Assembly: GCA_026929865.2 (NCBI GenBank)
Contig: CM049413.1
Span: 18,173,501-18,237,500 of the forward strand
DNA from: Hyperoplus lanceolatus
Lineage: Eukaryota > Chordata > Actinopteri > Uranoscopiformes > Ammodytidae
Reading direction: 5' to 3'
Length of the DNA stretch: 64,000 nt
Every line of letters begins with the position of its first letter. Positions within the stretch are counted from its first letter, which is position 1. Made by a program: the position numbers and the translations under genes. Of the stretch, positions 10,498 through 22,376 are shown in pieces. Below the pieces are notes generated by a model, which saw only the letters and a list, made by a program, of their open reading frames with translations, was not told the origin of the DNA and ran no database searches.

Positions 10498-11594
10498 CAG
10501 TGTTGGGAATAACGCCGTTTAAAATAACGTTGTGAACGCGTAATCTAACTAATTACTTTTTCCGTTGTTACACGCCGTTATCGTTACTGAACGTTAAATG
10601 CGGTGCGTTACTAAGAATTGATTGAATAAACTGTGTAATCCGACGCACCCCTGGCTCCATACTACACAAACTGCTAGTAAGGAGACCGGTGGGTTAACAA
10701 CAAAATAGCGATTGTTATTTCTTATACAGTTTTAAGATGTGTTTTATTCAGTGTGGATGACATTATAACTGTAAGTTAGCGCCGTCCGTCAGTCAGCGGA
10801 GCCCTGTTAAGTGAAGTTTCTTTTTCTTTCTCTCTCTGTTGTGTGAGCTTGCGCGTTGCCGCAGTAACCACCTATCAATCCACGGTTGAAACGTGCTCTC
10901 CCTGAGTTTGTTTGCATCGCCCTTGTGAGTAAGTGCATGGAGTTTCCCAATCTCTATAAATTATAATTTATGCACGTTATTAAACGGCCGCGATTGGTTG
11001 CAACAGCTGTTTACCGTGTCATCACGAGCCGAATATTGCTGCTGTTATTTTCTTGGGATCTGTATGCTGCTGTGCATGAGGAAATAAACATAGGATAAAT
11101 CCTTACTCCTCCTCTCATCGTCTCATGCTTCATAGTCTGACGTTTTTGGCCTTAAGTGGTGTTTTACCCACACCCCTGAAGTGAATCCAGTGATAGCAGA
11201 TCAGCACGGTAGGCTACATTCAGCAGTTTCCTCTAGTAGCCTACTTTTGTTGAGAACAAAATAGGCTAGGCCTGCTTGAAGTGCAGGATAAACCTCTGGC
11301 TGTCTGTTGATGTGCATTACATAGGCCTATTGAATGTTATGCAGCCTACAAGTAGGCCTACCTGTCTGTTCTACTCATTTCAACTGACTTGTGAAAACTG
11401 CTCAGAAAAATCCAAATTTGACAGGCTACAGCAACTTTTTTTTTTTTTACAGTAGGCTAATGCAAATAGTTACTTTCCCTGGTAACTAGTTACTTCTATT
11501 ATAAAGTAATTCAGTTACTAACTCAGTTACTTTTTGGAACAAGTAGTAAGTAACTATAACTAATTACTTTTTTAAAGTAACGTTCCCAACACTG
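10498..11594. mobile_element. hAT-like nonautonomous element nested in copy A
   Basis: The insertion begins CAGTGTTGGGAA and ends TTCCCAACACTG, a 12-bp perfect terminal inverted repeat. It is flanked by the 8-bp direct repeat CACACCTG (10490-10497 and 11595-11602). Removing it and one repeat restores exactly the sequence found at the equivalent place in copy B (GGCACACCTGTGAGG). Eight-base target duplications and CA...TG ends fit hAT elements. The right subterminal region is full of AGTTAC/GTAACT hexamers (11469-11580). No transposase coding seen in its 1097 bp. Confidence 0.9.
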
Positions 11595-12627
11595 CACACC
11601 TGTGAGGTGGGATGGATTATCTCAGCAAAGCAGAAGTGCTCACTATCACACATTTAGACAGATTTGTGAACAATGTTTGAGACAAATGGTACAATTGTGT
11701 ATCTGGAATGAATTTTAGATCTTTAAGTCCATCTCATGAAAAATGGGAGCAAAAACAAAAGTGTTGCGTTTATATTTTTGTTGAGTATATATAGTCAACC
11801 AAGGGATCCAAAGACTCCAGTGACTTCAAAACACCAAGTAAAGAATGAAGTCTCTCCTCTAATTTTCCCTTTCTTCCTTCCCCCTTTTTCTTCTTCTTTG
11901 CAACTCTCATCCCAACTCATCAACAGTTGGAGTTGAAATGAATACAAATAGAATAATAAATTAGCATCTGCGTCGAGCGGAAAAAAGTTTGCGATAACGA
12001 ACGTGATTTATGGGACTTCTCCTGTGATGCTGCTTTGTTGAGCATTAGTTCTGGTTGGAACGTGTTTCTACTTGATCTGTGTTGCGGCTTTGTGACACTG
12101 ACACACACACAATACATAATACATCATTTCTGCAATCATTTGGTGGCGTCTGACCTGCAGTTTAGTGCGAAATTATGATAGAGGCAGATATTAAAAGGTG
12201 GAGTCAGCAACTCTGGAGCACGCTTGTTGTCAAAATCTATTTTTTTTATCAAAACCATTGAATATCTCCTCACAATCTGCTACCTGTGAGTACTATGTGA
12301 GCGCTGAAGGTAGAATATCTTGAGATTTTTCACTGATTTTGATCTCCAGAATCGCTGACGGCACCTTGGAAGGGAAAACAATGCTTAGAAGTTTCAAGGA
12401 GAAAGAGGTATACAATATGAATGAGGATCAGTTGATACGCATCTCAAAGGGGAGAATATAAAAAAATATATGTACGTATTAAAAAAAAATACGCTTGAAA
12501 AGTTTGAAAGACTGAAATGAGAATTTGAAAAGAAGCTGTTCAGCTATAGGCACGTCGAAAAAGATTGAAGAGAGGCAGATTTGGATGGATGCCGGAAAGA
12601 ACGATAGAAAGGGAGATAGGAAGGGTG

Positions 12628-12629
<2 letters not shown>

Positions 12630-12658
<29 letters not shown>
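12630..12658. repeat. (GA)n microsatellite
   Basis: About 14 GA units; a second GA-rich patch lies at 12775-12795. Confidence 0.9.
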
Positions 12659-12661
<3 letters not shown>

Positions 12662-14855
12662 CATGGATGGAGATAGCTGGTGCTGTATTGAGCAAAGCTA
12701 AATAAATCATGGGTTTAAATAATTAAGTCTACTCTGTGAAGGAAATCTAAGAGGAGCAGGAGCAGAGGGATATGAGAGAGGGAGAGAGAGAGGGAGGTGA
12801 CTGTGGGATTAAAGAGTACAGAGATATGGAGAGCTGTTAAATAATATCCCTAAAGTCAGCAACACATGGTGTCCGTGTGTCTCCGAGCTACCGTTCAAAG
12901 TGGCTATATGTTGCTTGTGGCGGGGATAAGAGGAAAGAAGCAACAGGCCTGTTTCCATTGATAAGCACTTGTGTCGCTTTTTTGTTGCTAATTTTAATGA
13001 AATGCTTTTTTCTCATGAGCTCTTACGTGGGCTTTTGCTCAAGCGGAGTCGGCCACATCGGCTGCTCTTAAGGGAAAACTGTAGCGTTCAGTTATAATGG
13101 AAGTGTTTACTAAGTAAGGACATATGAACCATTACATTTAAATGGGATACCATCACACAAATAGAACATAGGTAGAAGTTGATGAAATTAAAAAATTCAT
13201 GCTCACTAAATGCCAACTTCACCCAGGTTTACTCCATGTAAAAGGATAGAAATACAGTACAGGTTTGTTTACTGTAAGGCTGGTTGTGAAGTTATAAATA
13301 CTGTAAGCGTCTAAAACTTTCAGCGCTTTCTCGTTATTGCCATATATAGTAAATAGTAATAAAAAGTTATTGCTAGCTTAGATGTTTTTAAGATGTACTG
13401 GTGCAAAACAAGTTTGAATATGTCAAGTAGTTACTATAAGACCTAACGAAGAACTTCTACACATAACCTTGTTGCATTTGTCATTGATCTGAAATGTTTC
13501 AGTGCAGCGTGTGGCTGTGTGTAGAGTGCAAGCCAAAAGATTCTGCTACTATAAAACATGAAACAAGACTGCTTATCATAATGTATTTAATTGAATGTGA
13601 TGGAAATAAGTAATTGAGGGGTATCTAACTGTAAAATATTGTCAGAACAGTCAAAAAGTAAATCAAATGCCGAATAGAGAAATGCTATACATCAAATATG
13701 TCAGTCTATAGTTTTGATATATTTTTTTTAATTTATTTTTGACTACTACATGGTTTGCCGTTACAACATTACTTATTCATCCAAATCGAAACTCCAGCTA
13801 TCAAACTCAGTACCAGTGAAGCCGTAATATCTGACTGCACAAATCCAATCAATTTGCCAAGAAAATCAAGCTTGAAGCAGCTTTGGGACTAAGACACACT
13901 AAAAGAAAAAAAAACATGAATTGGAGATGGGAGGAAGGGGGAGGGGTGGTACACGCAGATAAGCAAATTAAGGAGCAAAATACAATATGAAAATATCCTC
14001 AGATAGAGGAATTAGGATTGTTCAACAGCACCCATTCGAGGGCCACTAAATAATGCAGCATCAAGTGTTTCTTCCAGTCGTAAACAAAGCAGCACGGGGA
14101 CATGGTATAACATGTGATGCCTATCTTTACAACAACATGCATTTACATAATACAGCATGGTCTTTTAGTTCAACTGTGAACATTAAAGGGGATTCTTTAT
14201 TGGCACAGCAGTCTCAGAGGGAGGTAGAAAAAAGAGCATGTTTACAGCTGCAAGCGGAAAAAGGGGGAAAAAGAAGAAAAAGTATGAAGTGTACAAACTG
14301 ATCAGTGCCTTAAACTCAAAGTGACTGATGATCGGTGATGGAACACTCGGTCAAAAGAAAATATCAAGTTTGTGAACTCCAGAAATTCAGCTTTGTGAGA
14401 GGTAGGCTACTGCTGTAGATTATAACTATGCAGCGGAAAAAAATGTAAAAAAGATAGTGAAAGGACGTACAAGGACTTAACCGGGCTTCTGATTCAAATG
14501 CATGTAAGCTCAGATAAAAGAACATTAAATGTCCATTCCTACCCTTAACATATGCACAAAAACAGACACACACACACACACACAAACACATTAAATTCAC
14601 AGCAACACACAGAACAAGATTATGTGTAATGAGGATGCATGAATTCTCTATGTCTTATTATTAGTTATTATTAAAATGAAGATATCAACGTGTAATTACT
14701 TATTTCTGGCTTTTTAAAATGCGCTATACATATGCATGTACTTTATCTTTAATTAGACACATGCATCATACTGATCTTAAGGGTTACCATCATTTGCAGC
14801 AATTTAATATGGGGTCATGCATCACAGCATGGCTTCATTATTTAAAACTATGTAT

Positions 14856-14887
<32 letters not shown>

Positions 14888-15156
14888 ATAAAATTTGCCA
14901 TGTGCACGAGACTGCCATTGTTTCATGACTGCATTCTCGCATGCACCCCACAGTTTTGTGCTTGAATGGTTACTGGAAGCGTGGTGTTGGCAGCGTTTGA
15001 CTACGCACTGACCCAGACGTACTGTATTCATAATGCACCATTGTTACACACCATGTTTTAAATGTCACTGAATCTATGGCAAATGAGCAATAGCTAAATA
15101 GAACAGAACTGAGGGTTAGTACTTCTCTTTGCACGCTTTGGGGCATGAACGCCATA

Positions 15157-16025
15157 TATACTCAACAAAAATATAAACGCAACACTTTTGTTTTTGCTTC
15201 CTTTTTTCATGAGATGGACTTAAAGATCTAAAATTCATTCCAGATACACAATTGTACCATTTCTCTCAAACATCGTTCACAAATCTGTCTAAATGTGTGA
15301 TAGTGAGCACTTCTGCTTTGCTGAGATAATCCATCCCACCTCACAGGTGTGCCACATCAAGATGCTGATCTGACATCATGATTAGTGCACAGGTGTGCCT
15401 TAGACTGTCCACAATAAAAGGCCACTCTGAAATGTGCATTTTTTTGCTTTATTGGGGATCTGGGGACTCAGAACCAGTCAGTATCTGGTGTGACCACCAT
15501 TTGCCTCATGCAGTGCAACACATCTTCTTCGCATAGAGTTTATCAGATTGTCAATTGTGGCCTGTGGAATGTTGTTCCACTCCTCTTCAATGGCTGTGCG
15601 AAGTTGCTAGAGACGGCTTATGGTGGGGAAATGAACATTCAATGCACGAGCAACAGATCTGGTTGACATTCCTGCTGTCAGCATGCCAATTGCACGCTCC
15701 CTCAATGCTTGTGGCATCTGTGGCATTTTGCTGTGAGACAAAACTGCACATTTCAGGGTGGCCTTTTATTGTGGACAGTCTAAGGCACACCTGTGCACTA
15801 ATCATGATGTCAGATCAGCATCTTGATGTGGCACACCTGTGAGGTGGGATGGATTATCTCAGCAAAGCAGAAGTGCTCACTAACACACATTTAGACAGAT
15901 TTGTGAACAATGTTTGAGAGAAATGGTACAATTGTGTATCTGGAATGAATTTTAGATCTTTAAGTCCATCTCATGAAAAATGGGAGCAAAAACAAAAGTG
16001 TTGCGTTTATATTTTTGTTGAGTGT
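15157..16025. mobile_element. internally deleted Tc1-type element with long terminal inverted repeats, copy B
   Basis: An approximately 869-bp element with the same ends, the same ~280-bp inverted arms and the same internal deletion as copy A. Its transposase remnant is on the minus strand, so it lies inverted relative to copy A. The left end ATATACTCAACAAAAATATA and right end TTTTTGTTGAGTGTA are complementary. It contains no nested insertion and so shows the ancestral arrangement. Confidence 0.9.
15440..15726 (-). pseudogene. Tc1-type transposase remnant in copy B, broken by a stop
   Basis: Read on the minus strand from ATG at 15726, the frame repeats the helix-turn-helix start seen in copy A (PQALRERAIGMLTAGMSTRS). 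It meets TAG at 15609-15607 after 39 residues, where copy A has CAG. Beyond that stop the frame continues into the same C-terminal tail and keeps CGA where copy A has its terminating TGA. The two copies share one deletion junction, so they descend from a deleted parent element. Confidence 0.8.
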
Positions 16026-16241
16026 ACTTCAGCGCATATTCAGATAGAAAAAAGTTAATTTGCCCGACCAATTACTGCCTAGTTTGCTTTGTCAAAGAGC
16101 CAGACCGTTACTTAAAATTGATTATCTGTTACCTTAATTTAGGACTTTAACCCATGAAAAAACGAGAGGGGGGGAAAAAAAGACCATTTTCACTTCATTG
16201 GTTTTCTGTCTAAGCTACTTTTCTCTGATGGTCTCCAACCC

Positions 16242-16243
<2 letters not shown>

Positions 16244-16287
<44 letters not shown>
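16244..16287. repeat. (AC)n microsatellite
   Basis: About 22 AC units. Confidence 0.95.
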
Positions 16288-16289
<2 letters not shown>

Positions 16290-16375
16290 CCTGGAGATGT
16301 GTTCATATAGACTCACACTGATACTCCTAACTCCTAAATCCTGCACAAACAAATGGAGTGATTGGTAAAAAGCGC

Positions 16376-16512
16376 AATCCCCATCTACCATATTAAGTAT
16401 GCAGACTGCATTCTCCTCACCTCGGGATACTGTTGGAGAAACCGTGTAAGCTTGTGCTCACTGACACCTGTGTGCATTTTGATGTTTGTATTTTGAGTAA
16501 GCGAGGTAAAAA
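16376..16512. repeat. diverged direct duplication, unit 1
   Basis: AATCCCCATCTACCATATTA and the following ~115 bases recur at 16743 with scattered substitutions and small gaps. Unit starts are 367 bases apart. Confidence 0.85.
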
Positions 16513-16742
16513 CTTAGGCAATGCCATTCTGTACGAGACTGTCCCTACTGTATAATATACAGCAAGTCAGAGTGGACTGAGGGTCTTGGCCATTGATATA
16601 CTAGGTCGCTTCGTCTGACAAAAATATCAGATACGTGGCATTGACATCTCTACTTGAGACTTGGTACTGACGGACCACAATGCAGTGCAGAGGCGTCCGA
16701 GCACCATTGTCGATTGTTTAGAAGACCTGGATGAGTCCTTTA

Positions 16743-16880
16743 AATCCCCATCTACCATATTAAGTATGCAGACTGTATTCTCCTCATCTCAGGATACTGT
16801 TGGGAGAAAACTGTGAAAGCTTGTGTTCACTTACACCTGTGTGCATTTGATGAGTGTGGTTGTGAGTAAAGGCAGATGAA
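16743..16880. repeat. diverged direct duplication, unit 2
   Basis: Second copy of the 16376-16512 unit. It keeps the 5' 32 bases exactly and then differs by point changes, for example in the stretch after GGATACTGTTGG. Confidence 0.85.
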
Positions 16881-19552
16881 ACAGAGGAGGATGTTCCTTC
16901 AAAAAAACATTTCACTTGCAGATCTGTCAGATAAAATCCGGAAGTCGGTGAGACTTGGCCGTTGTGTTCCGTACTGCTGATTTTTTTAAAGGCAAGGCTC
17001 ATGATTGTATGCATGAGCTGTGCCTGTGTAAGTATGCTCAATTTACTCGGAAAAACAGAGACCAGACTGGCGTTGTTGAATTTTGGAGCATTTCATTTTT
17101 TAAGAGAAGGCCTATAGGCAAGGTAATTGAAATTCAGAGTGTTACGTTAGAATGTTCAGTGTCAATTTGTATAGTATTTGAGGTACAAAATTGTGATGTT
17201 AGAGACTGAATTTAAATTGAAGTTATTGCAGTCCTGGTGTGTGTGTGTGTGTGTGTGTGTGTTTTTGATTCCCCATCCGACCTGGGGTGTACACAGGGCT
17301 TTGGTCGGCACGGCAAAGAGATTAGAAAATCAAACAAGTGTGAATGACTGTATAACCCAAATTAAGTCAAAGTAAAAAAATAGAAAATAAAAAATTCAGA
17401 AAAGTCAATCAAATGAAGTCCATGAAGTCCATTGAACCCATGTATGTGTATTTGCGGCAGCCGCCCCCACATTCCCGACTCTGCTTTGCATTTGTTGCGA
17501 TCCACATTTCAGGCGATTCCCTGGGGTGGCCCTTTTACCCCTCCAGGGCCACGTCAGGAAACATCAGAGGAGTGTGTGTATGTGAGGGGGGAGGGGGGGG
17601 ATGAAATAATAAACGGAACATAACACAGCAACCAATATTCCATCAAAGCAGCGGCTGAGGATATTAATATCGACACTGAATGGAAAATGAGGCACTTAGA
17701 CATACAAATCGCGTTGGGGGCCATTTGCATAAAAACAAGATTAGCATATGCAGCGACAGGGAAGGAAAATGTTCCTCTCACTCTCTCTCTTCCTTTTTTT
17801 CATCTCCCCGTCATTTTTTTCCTTATTTGATTTGGTTGGGTGGTGCTGCTGAGACGCATCGGTAAACGCAGAGTGAATCCTCACTCAGATGTGTAAAGGC
17901 ACGTGTGCTAAAAATGTATTAATGGCGTGTTGAACATCAAATTATTCAGGCAAACTTGCGTAACTCATTCGCAGACGTACAGAAATAAATGTAAAATAGT
18001 TACTGTGTGCTACAACTCTAGCTTCTATGCTCACATACATGCAGTTATGTGCTTAACTAACCAGGAGGAGTCTTCACAAACCTATAGGACCCACGTCCTA
18101 TAAACATTCCTCATCCAGTTACTCTTAAGCTACAAGAAGGGAAATGGCCTTGTCCCATAATAGGCCTCTATCAACTCTAAAGCCGAATCACTTCACCCCA
18201 TGTTGTGACACTGACATTTAACAGTAGATAGTAGTGGCCCATGCACTATTTGCTTTGAGTTATCTGTTCTCCACAGAAGAAGAAGCAATAGGCCCCAGAG
18301 TTTTAATTTAACAGTCTGCCCTCCCAATGTCTGCGTATGGAGGACATCGGTGCCATTGTCCTGTGATGCACTCACTGAGGTATTATTGGGTTCAGAGAGG
18401 GTATAGCCTAGAGACAATACCCCTACTTTCTGCCAAACAGAAAAGAGAAGGGCCATGCTTGTATTCTCTCTGGCAGTCAAAGGGACAAAACTGGCTTCTT
18501 TTTTGATAATAAGTTCCTTTTACAGGCCCAGGGTCAGTAGTCCCCAATCGATGCATTGTCAGGGAGCCAGGAGATTAGAGAACACTTCCCTGTTTCTGTT
18601 GTTGGTTTCGAGGAGATGGTCTGATATCATATCTGACTCAGACTTGATTCTACTTCTGAGAAGCCGGCACCACTGGAATGCCAAATAGCACCAAAACTAG
18701 TTCTAGTTCATCTATTTCACAAAGCCCAACCGTAACATGCCAATACCTCAGGTGCCAGGGAGCTCTTGCCTTATGCAAACGTGACAGGAATACACCATTT
18801 TCTTAGCAGGTAAAACATTTTCCACAATGTCCATGCTATTGGTCTATGGGGGTGGGGGGGATTTAGACTATAATGCCAGACTGTGATCTTATTTGTATTG
18901 ATTTAGCATTTTCAAACATTGGTCTCACAATGGAAAGTATTACGAAAAGATGAAAATGCATATAGCAGCAGAACAAGGGATTCAAATATCTACATATGTA
19001 TCTCCACCTATTTCCATACATATGCCTTACAATGTCACGTCAATTGCAATCACCACAATCAACCGAGAGCAGTACAGGCAGTACTTCACAATGTATTCAG
19101 GATAAGACCTACATACCTCTGCAATCAAACCAGAGCAAAAAACTGGCATTATTCGGGATGAGCGGTACACATATTCCCCTCTGTAACCTGATCTTGCTTG
19201 ATTGTGTATTATGTGTTTCTGAAGAAAGATTGATGAGGTGCTTCTCATCTTGCTACGGCCTTTCTGTAGCAACTAGACACGGTCAAATATAAGTGCACCC
19301 TGATCGACAGAGCAAGTACGCGCAAGATAGTTAGTGCAGCTCTGGACAGTATCTGTATGTAGACATAGGTGGATATTGATACAGACACCAAAAGGGAAAT
19401 GAGAAAATTGCTTAAAAGAAAAGTTGAAGAGCAGCAAGAGAGCTAAAGATAGAGCAGCCAGGGAAGATGAACTTCTGAGCTATGGCAAGTCTAATAATAC
19501 TTTGCTGACATTGAGCCCAGGTGTCATGAACGTCCCTCTCTATCTCTTTCTA

Positions 19553-19553
19553 C

Positions 19554-19601
<48 letters not shown>

Positions 19602-19605
19602 TCTC
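19553..19605. repeat. (CT)n low-complexity tract
   Basis: Imperfect CT array, GA-rich in the adgrb3 transcript. Confidence 0.92.
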
Positions 19606-20340
19606 ATCTGGCCGATAGGGTGAATTGAAGTGACAAAATGACATTCTCGTCCTGTAGGTTATTTTCTGCCACATCACAGGTAGATTACGTTTTGGCTGAG
19701 TAGATCCCATGTGATGTGTGTGATGTGTGTGTGTGTGTGTTTGTGTGTGCGCACGCATGTTTGTGCGAGTAATGCCTACCTTTCCCAGAAGTGACAGAGC
19801 CTCACACTGTAATTATTTGTGTCGGGTATACAGCTTTCGTAACACGTTGTAAATAGTTAAGTAATTGTTGCATGGGTGAGTGAGGTGCTGAGCAGACAGC
19901 CAACGCTGCACAGTAAGCTGCGAAGCATCACATTTGACATTTAAAAAAAAACAGTACTACATCATGTTCTCAAAAGGGAATGGCAAAATACTGTATTTTG
20001 CAACAGTCGTAAATACTGGTATTCTGTCGACCTTTCAATCCCCACTAAATAAAAGGGGTCGCAATGGCCAGGGGGCATATTTTCCCAGCATGCACTTTGG
20101 GGGAGGCAAGCACCACCTGGAGTGGTCACCCGTCAATCACTTCAAAGTCATAGCATATTCTGCGTTGGCATCAAACACACCCACAGTATAACATATTAAA
20201 CTCCTTTGTTATTCTTGCTGTGAAAGAGATAGCAGCATTGACCGGTCAGTTTCAAATGAATTCAGGCAATGCTGAATAAATAGGCCCTCCATGGAGATTC
20301 TGATACACACATTTACCTGAGCTTATGATCCCGGTTTCAC

Positions 20341-20505
20341 CCGGACAGGGAGCGGTGTTGTTGCACATGCGCGTTTCCCGCAGGGCACCGCTGCACAGTG
20401 TACCATAGGGAGAGGACACACACGAGCGCGTCCTCACCTGCCAGCCTTGACCGCACGTCAGAGAACACACACTCCACTGCGACCACTCCTCTGCTGCGGG
20501 GTCAC
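20341..20505 (-). CDS. adgrb3: adgrb3 exon: thrombospondin type-1 repeat 1 (TSR1)
   Basis: A 165-base, 55-codon exon with acceptor ctatctcag and donor gtgaaa, phase 1 to phase 1. It reads [20 protein letters not shown], then WQVRTRSCV and on to CNNTAPCP: one complete TSR with six cysteines. WSQW is a C-mannosylation-type motif. CSLTCG fits the O-fucosylation consensus C-x-x-S/T-C-G. NNT is a possible N-glycosylation sequon. The sequence closely matches my memory of BAI3 TSR1 and separates it from BAI1 and BAI2. In the family, the extracellular TSR/CUB region of this synaptic adhesion GPCR binds secreted C1q-like proteins on neurons; that is known for the family and not shown here. The intron to the linker exon is 1871 bases and the intron to TSR2 is 10891 bases. 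The donor matches consensus poorly after position +3. Confidence 0.95.
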
Positions 20506-21626
20506 CTGAGATAGACAGAGAGAGGTTAATGCCACGCTGATGTTTTATACAGGTCAGGGGGGTAAACACAAAGGGTCAAGAGAGGGAGGGGGGCCATTGC
20601 TAGTTGGAAGTTGCTCGCAGCATTCTGGCTTTAAATGTTATAGTAAAGGAAAATAATGGTTGATGTGATGGGTAGCACGAGTTTATCTATCTTTATGATT
20701 AACAGTAAATACAAGGGCAATTTATACCAATAAGTAGCTCATGTGCTAACTGCCAAATGTCATCTGTGTAATTGTAATAAATACTGTATACTGCTGCAGC
20801 GTGGGAGTCATACAGTATATAAAGCCACAACGAAAGCAGCCAGAGTTACAGCTTCTGTTATTGGAGATGTGTGACACTTCCTAGGTACATTTTCACTTCC
20901 ATTTTTTTTTTTTTACCCAGAACGGAAAGCATCAAAACGTGTTGGCTTTATTGATTCCTGTAAGTGATCCTCAGGTTGTTGTTTTTTTTTCCCTTTGCCC
21001 TTTTGTTTACTGAACTAAAATGAAGACTCCCTTGGGTGAATGTGACACCCTCGCAAATACTACCGCAGTGGAAAAAGACAAACAAAGTCATAATCCATAC
21101 AACTGTCAAGAGAAAAGCCGGGGACCGTCGACAGATGATGAAAGCGATTTGTGGATAAAGTAAAGAAAAACACTATCTATACTTAACTTGACTTGTACTG
21201 TTTTATTTGAATTTCCACATGGCCTTGCCTGTGATGCAATATCAATACTGAATGATATGATATTCCTGCAAGCTATATTGACACCTTCATTTGCATGCGT
21301 TCTTAATTGATTTAAGCCTCTTAATGTGAATACAACCTCAATTCGAATATTCATGAGGGGGACGTTTGCGTCGGAGAAAATGCATTTTAAGTGCAACTAT
21401 ATAGCAAGCACATGCGTTCTCACAGCTTTAAGCCAAACACGGGCGGCTTTAGATCTTAATAAGTGGCAGTAAACAAGCATCTGTGTGTGTATCTGCTCGC
21501 CGGTCTGTATAAGCAACCAATTATAGGGTGTTCAGACATGTTTGTGGGTGATTTTAAGTTCCCTAGGGCAGCTGTGGAAAAGTGACTCATTGCTCCCTAA
21601 GAGTCCCGCCCTTGAAACGCGGAGAT

Positions 21627-21657
<31 letters not shown>

Positions 21658-22376
21658 TTCTGCTTCTGGCCAAGAAGGAAATCAAATTAATTGCATGTCC
21701 GTTAATCGCATTACATCTTCATTAACGTGCCGTGAGTCAGGGCTTAAGCTCATCACACACGCCGGGAGGAATGGAAGAATGGGTAGAAAGTAAAAGGAGG
21801 GGGAGAGAGAACAGAGGAGAGGGACAAGAAGAAAGAGCCAGGGATTTCCCTCGCGGTGGGTATCGCGACTCCCTCTTCCAAACACTGGTATACAGTATGT
21901 GAATATGGAAACACATGTGTAAGAATGTATGTGTGTGTGCGTGTGCGTGCAAGCTCAACTCAGTATGTGACATATTCTAGTGTGCGTATGGCAGCCACCG
22001 CGTAATGTCACGTATGTACAAGGCTTATCCCTCTGCTTATACACTAGGCCTACATGACATTCCTAATATGTTCATGTATCATATTGTGAATAATTTAATA
22101 TTTCCGTTTCCCCTTTCTTATCAATTATGTAAGATTTTGAATTCCCTCACTCGCATAGGTTCATTCTTTTACATGTCCACACACCTGGATGATCAATTGT
22201 GGCAGCTGCTCTGAAGGGGCTGCCAGGCTTTAGAAGGTAAAATGTATTATAAATATTCATGGTGAACTCCGTATTTTTCCACTTTTTTTTTTTTTTTACA
22301 TCAGCCTTTTAAAAAGGTCAGGTTGGCTGCTTTTCATTTTCCGGCATGTGGACACATACATAGCCTACATACTCAC
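20506..22376 (-). other. adgrb3: adgrb3 intron between linker exon and TSR1
   Basis: A complete 1871-base intron with consensus donor gtgagt and acceptor ctcag. It holds a 27-base poly(A) run at 21627-21653 on the plus strand and short GA tracts near 21795. No gene or mobile element recognised. Confidence 0.9.
21627..21653. repeat. poly(A) run
   Basis: 27 consecutive A with no LINE or SINE body recognised upstream. Confidence 0.95.

Larger units (their letters stand above)
9817..11787. mobile_element. internally deleted Tc1-type element with ~280-bp terminal inverted repeats, copy A
   Basis: The left end (CACTCAACAAAAATATAAAC) and the right end are mutual reverse complements, and the match extends about 280 bp inward on both sides. 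Flanking TATA-like sequence fits TA-target insertion by Tc1/mariner elements. The core (about 10100-10410) keeps only the N- and C-terminal coding parts of the transposase. Without the nested 1097-bp insertion and its 8-bp duplication, the element is about 870 bp, the same length as copy B. I recall this end sequence as a common fish Tc1-type family; precise naming needs a repeat library. Exact borders are uncertain by a few bases. Confidence 0.88.
9450..20340 (-). other. adgrb3: adgrb3 intron between TSR1 and TSR2
   Basis: A complete 10891-base intron (donor gtgaaa, acceptor tttgcag). It holds two oppositely oriented deleted Tc1-type elements (9817-11787 and 15157-16025), the hAT-like element nested in the first (10498-11594), a diverged direct duplication (16376-16512 and 16743-16880) and several dinucleotide arrays. 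In 11790-15150 I see only short GA tracts (12630-12658, 12775-12795) and short CA/GT arrays (14568-14587, 14864-14887). Between 16900 and 20340 there are short GT and CT arrays but no gene. Confidence 0.9.
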
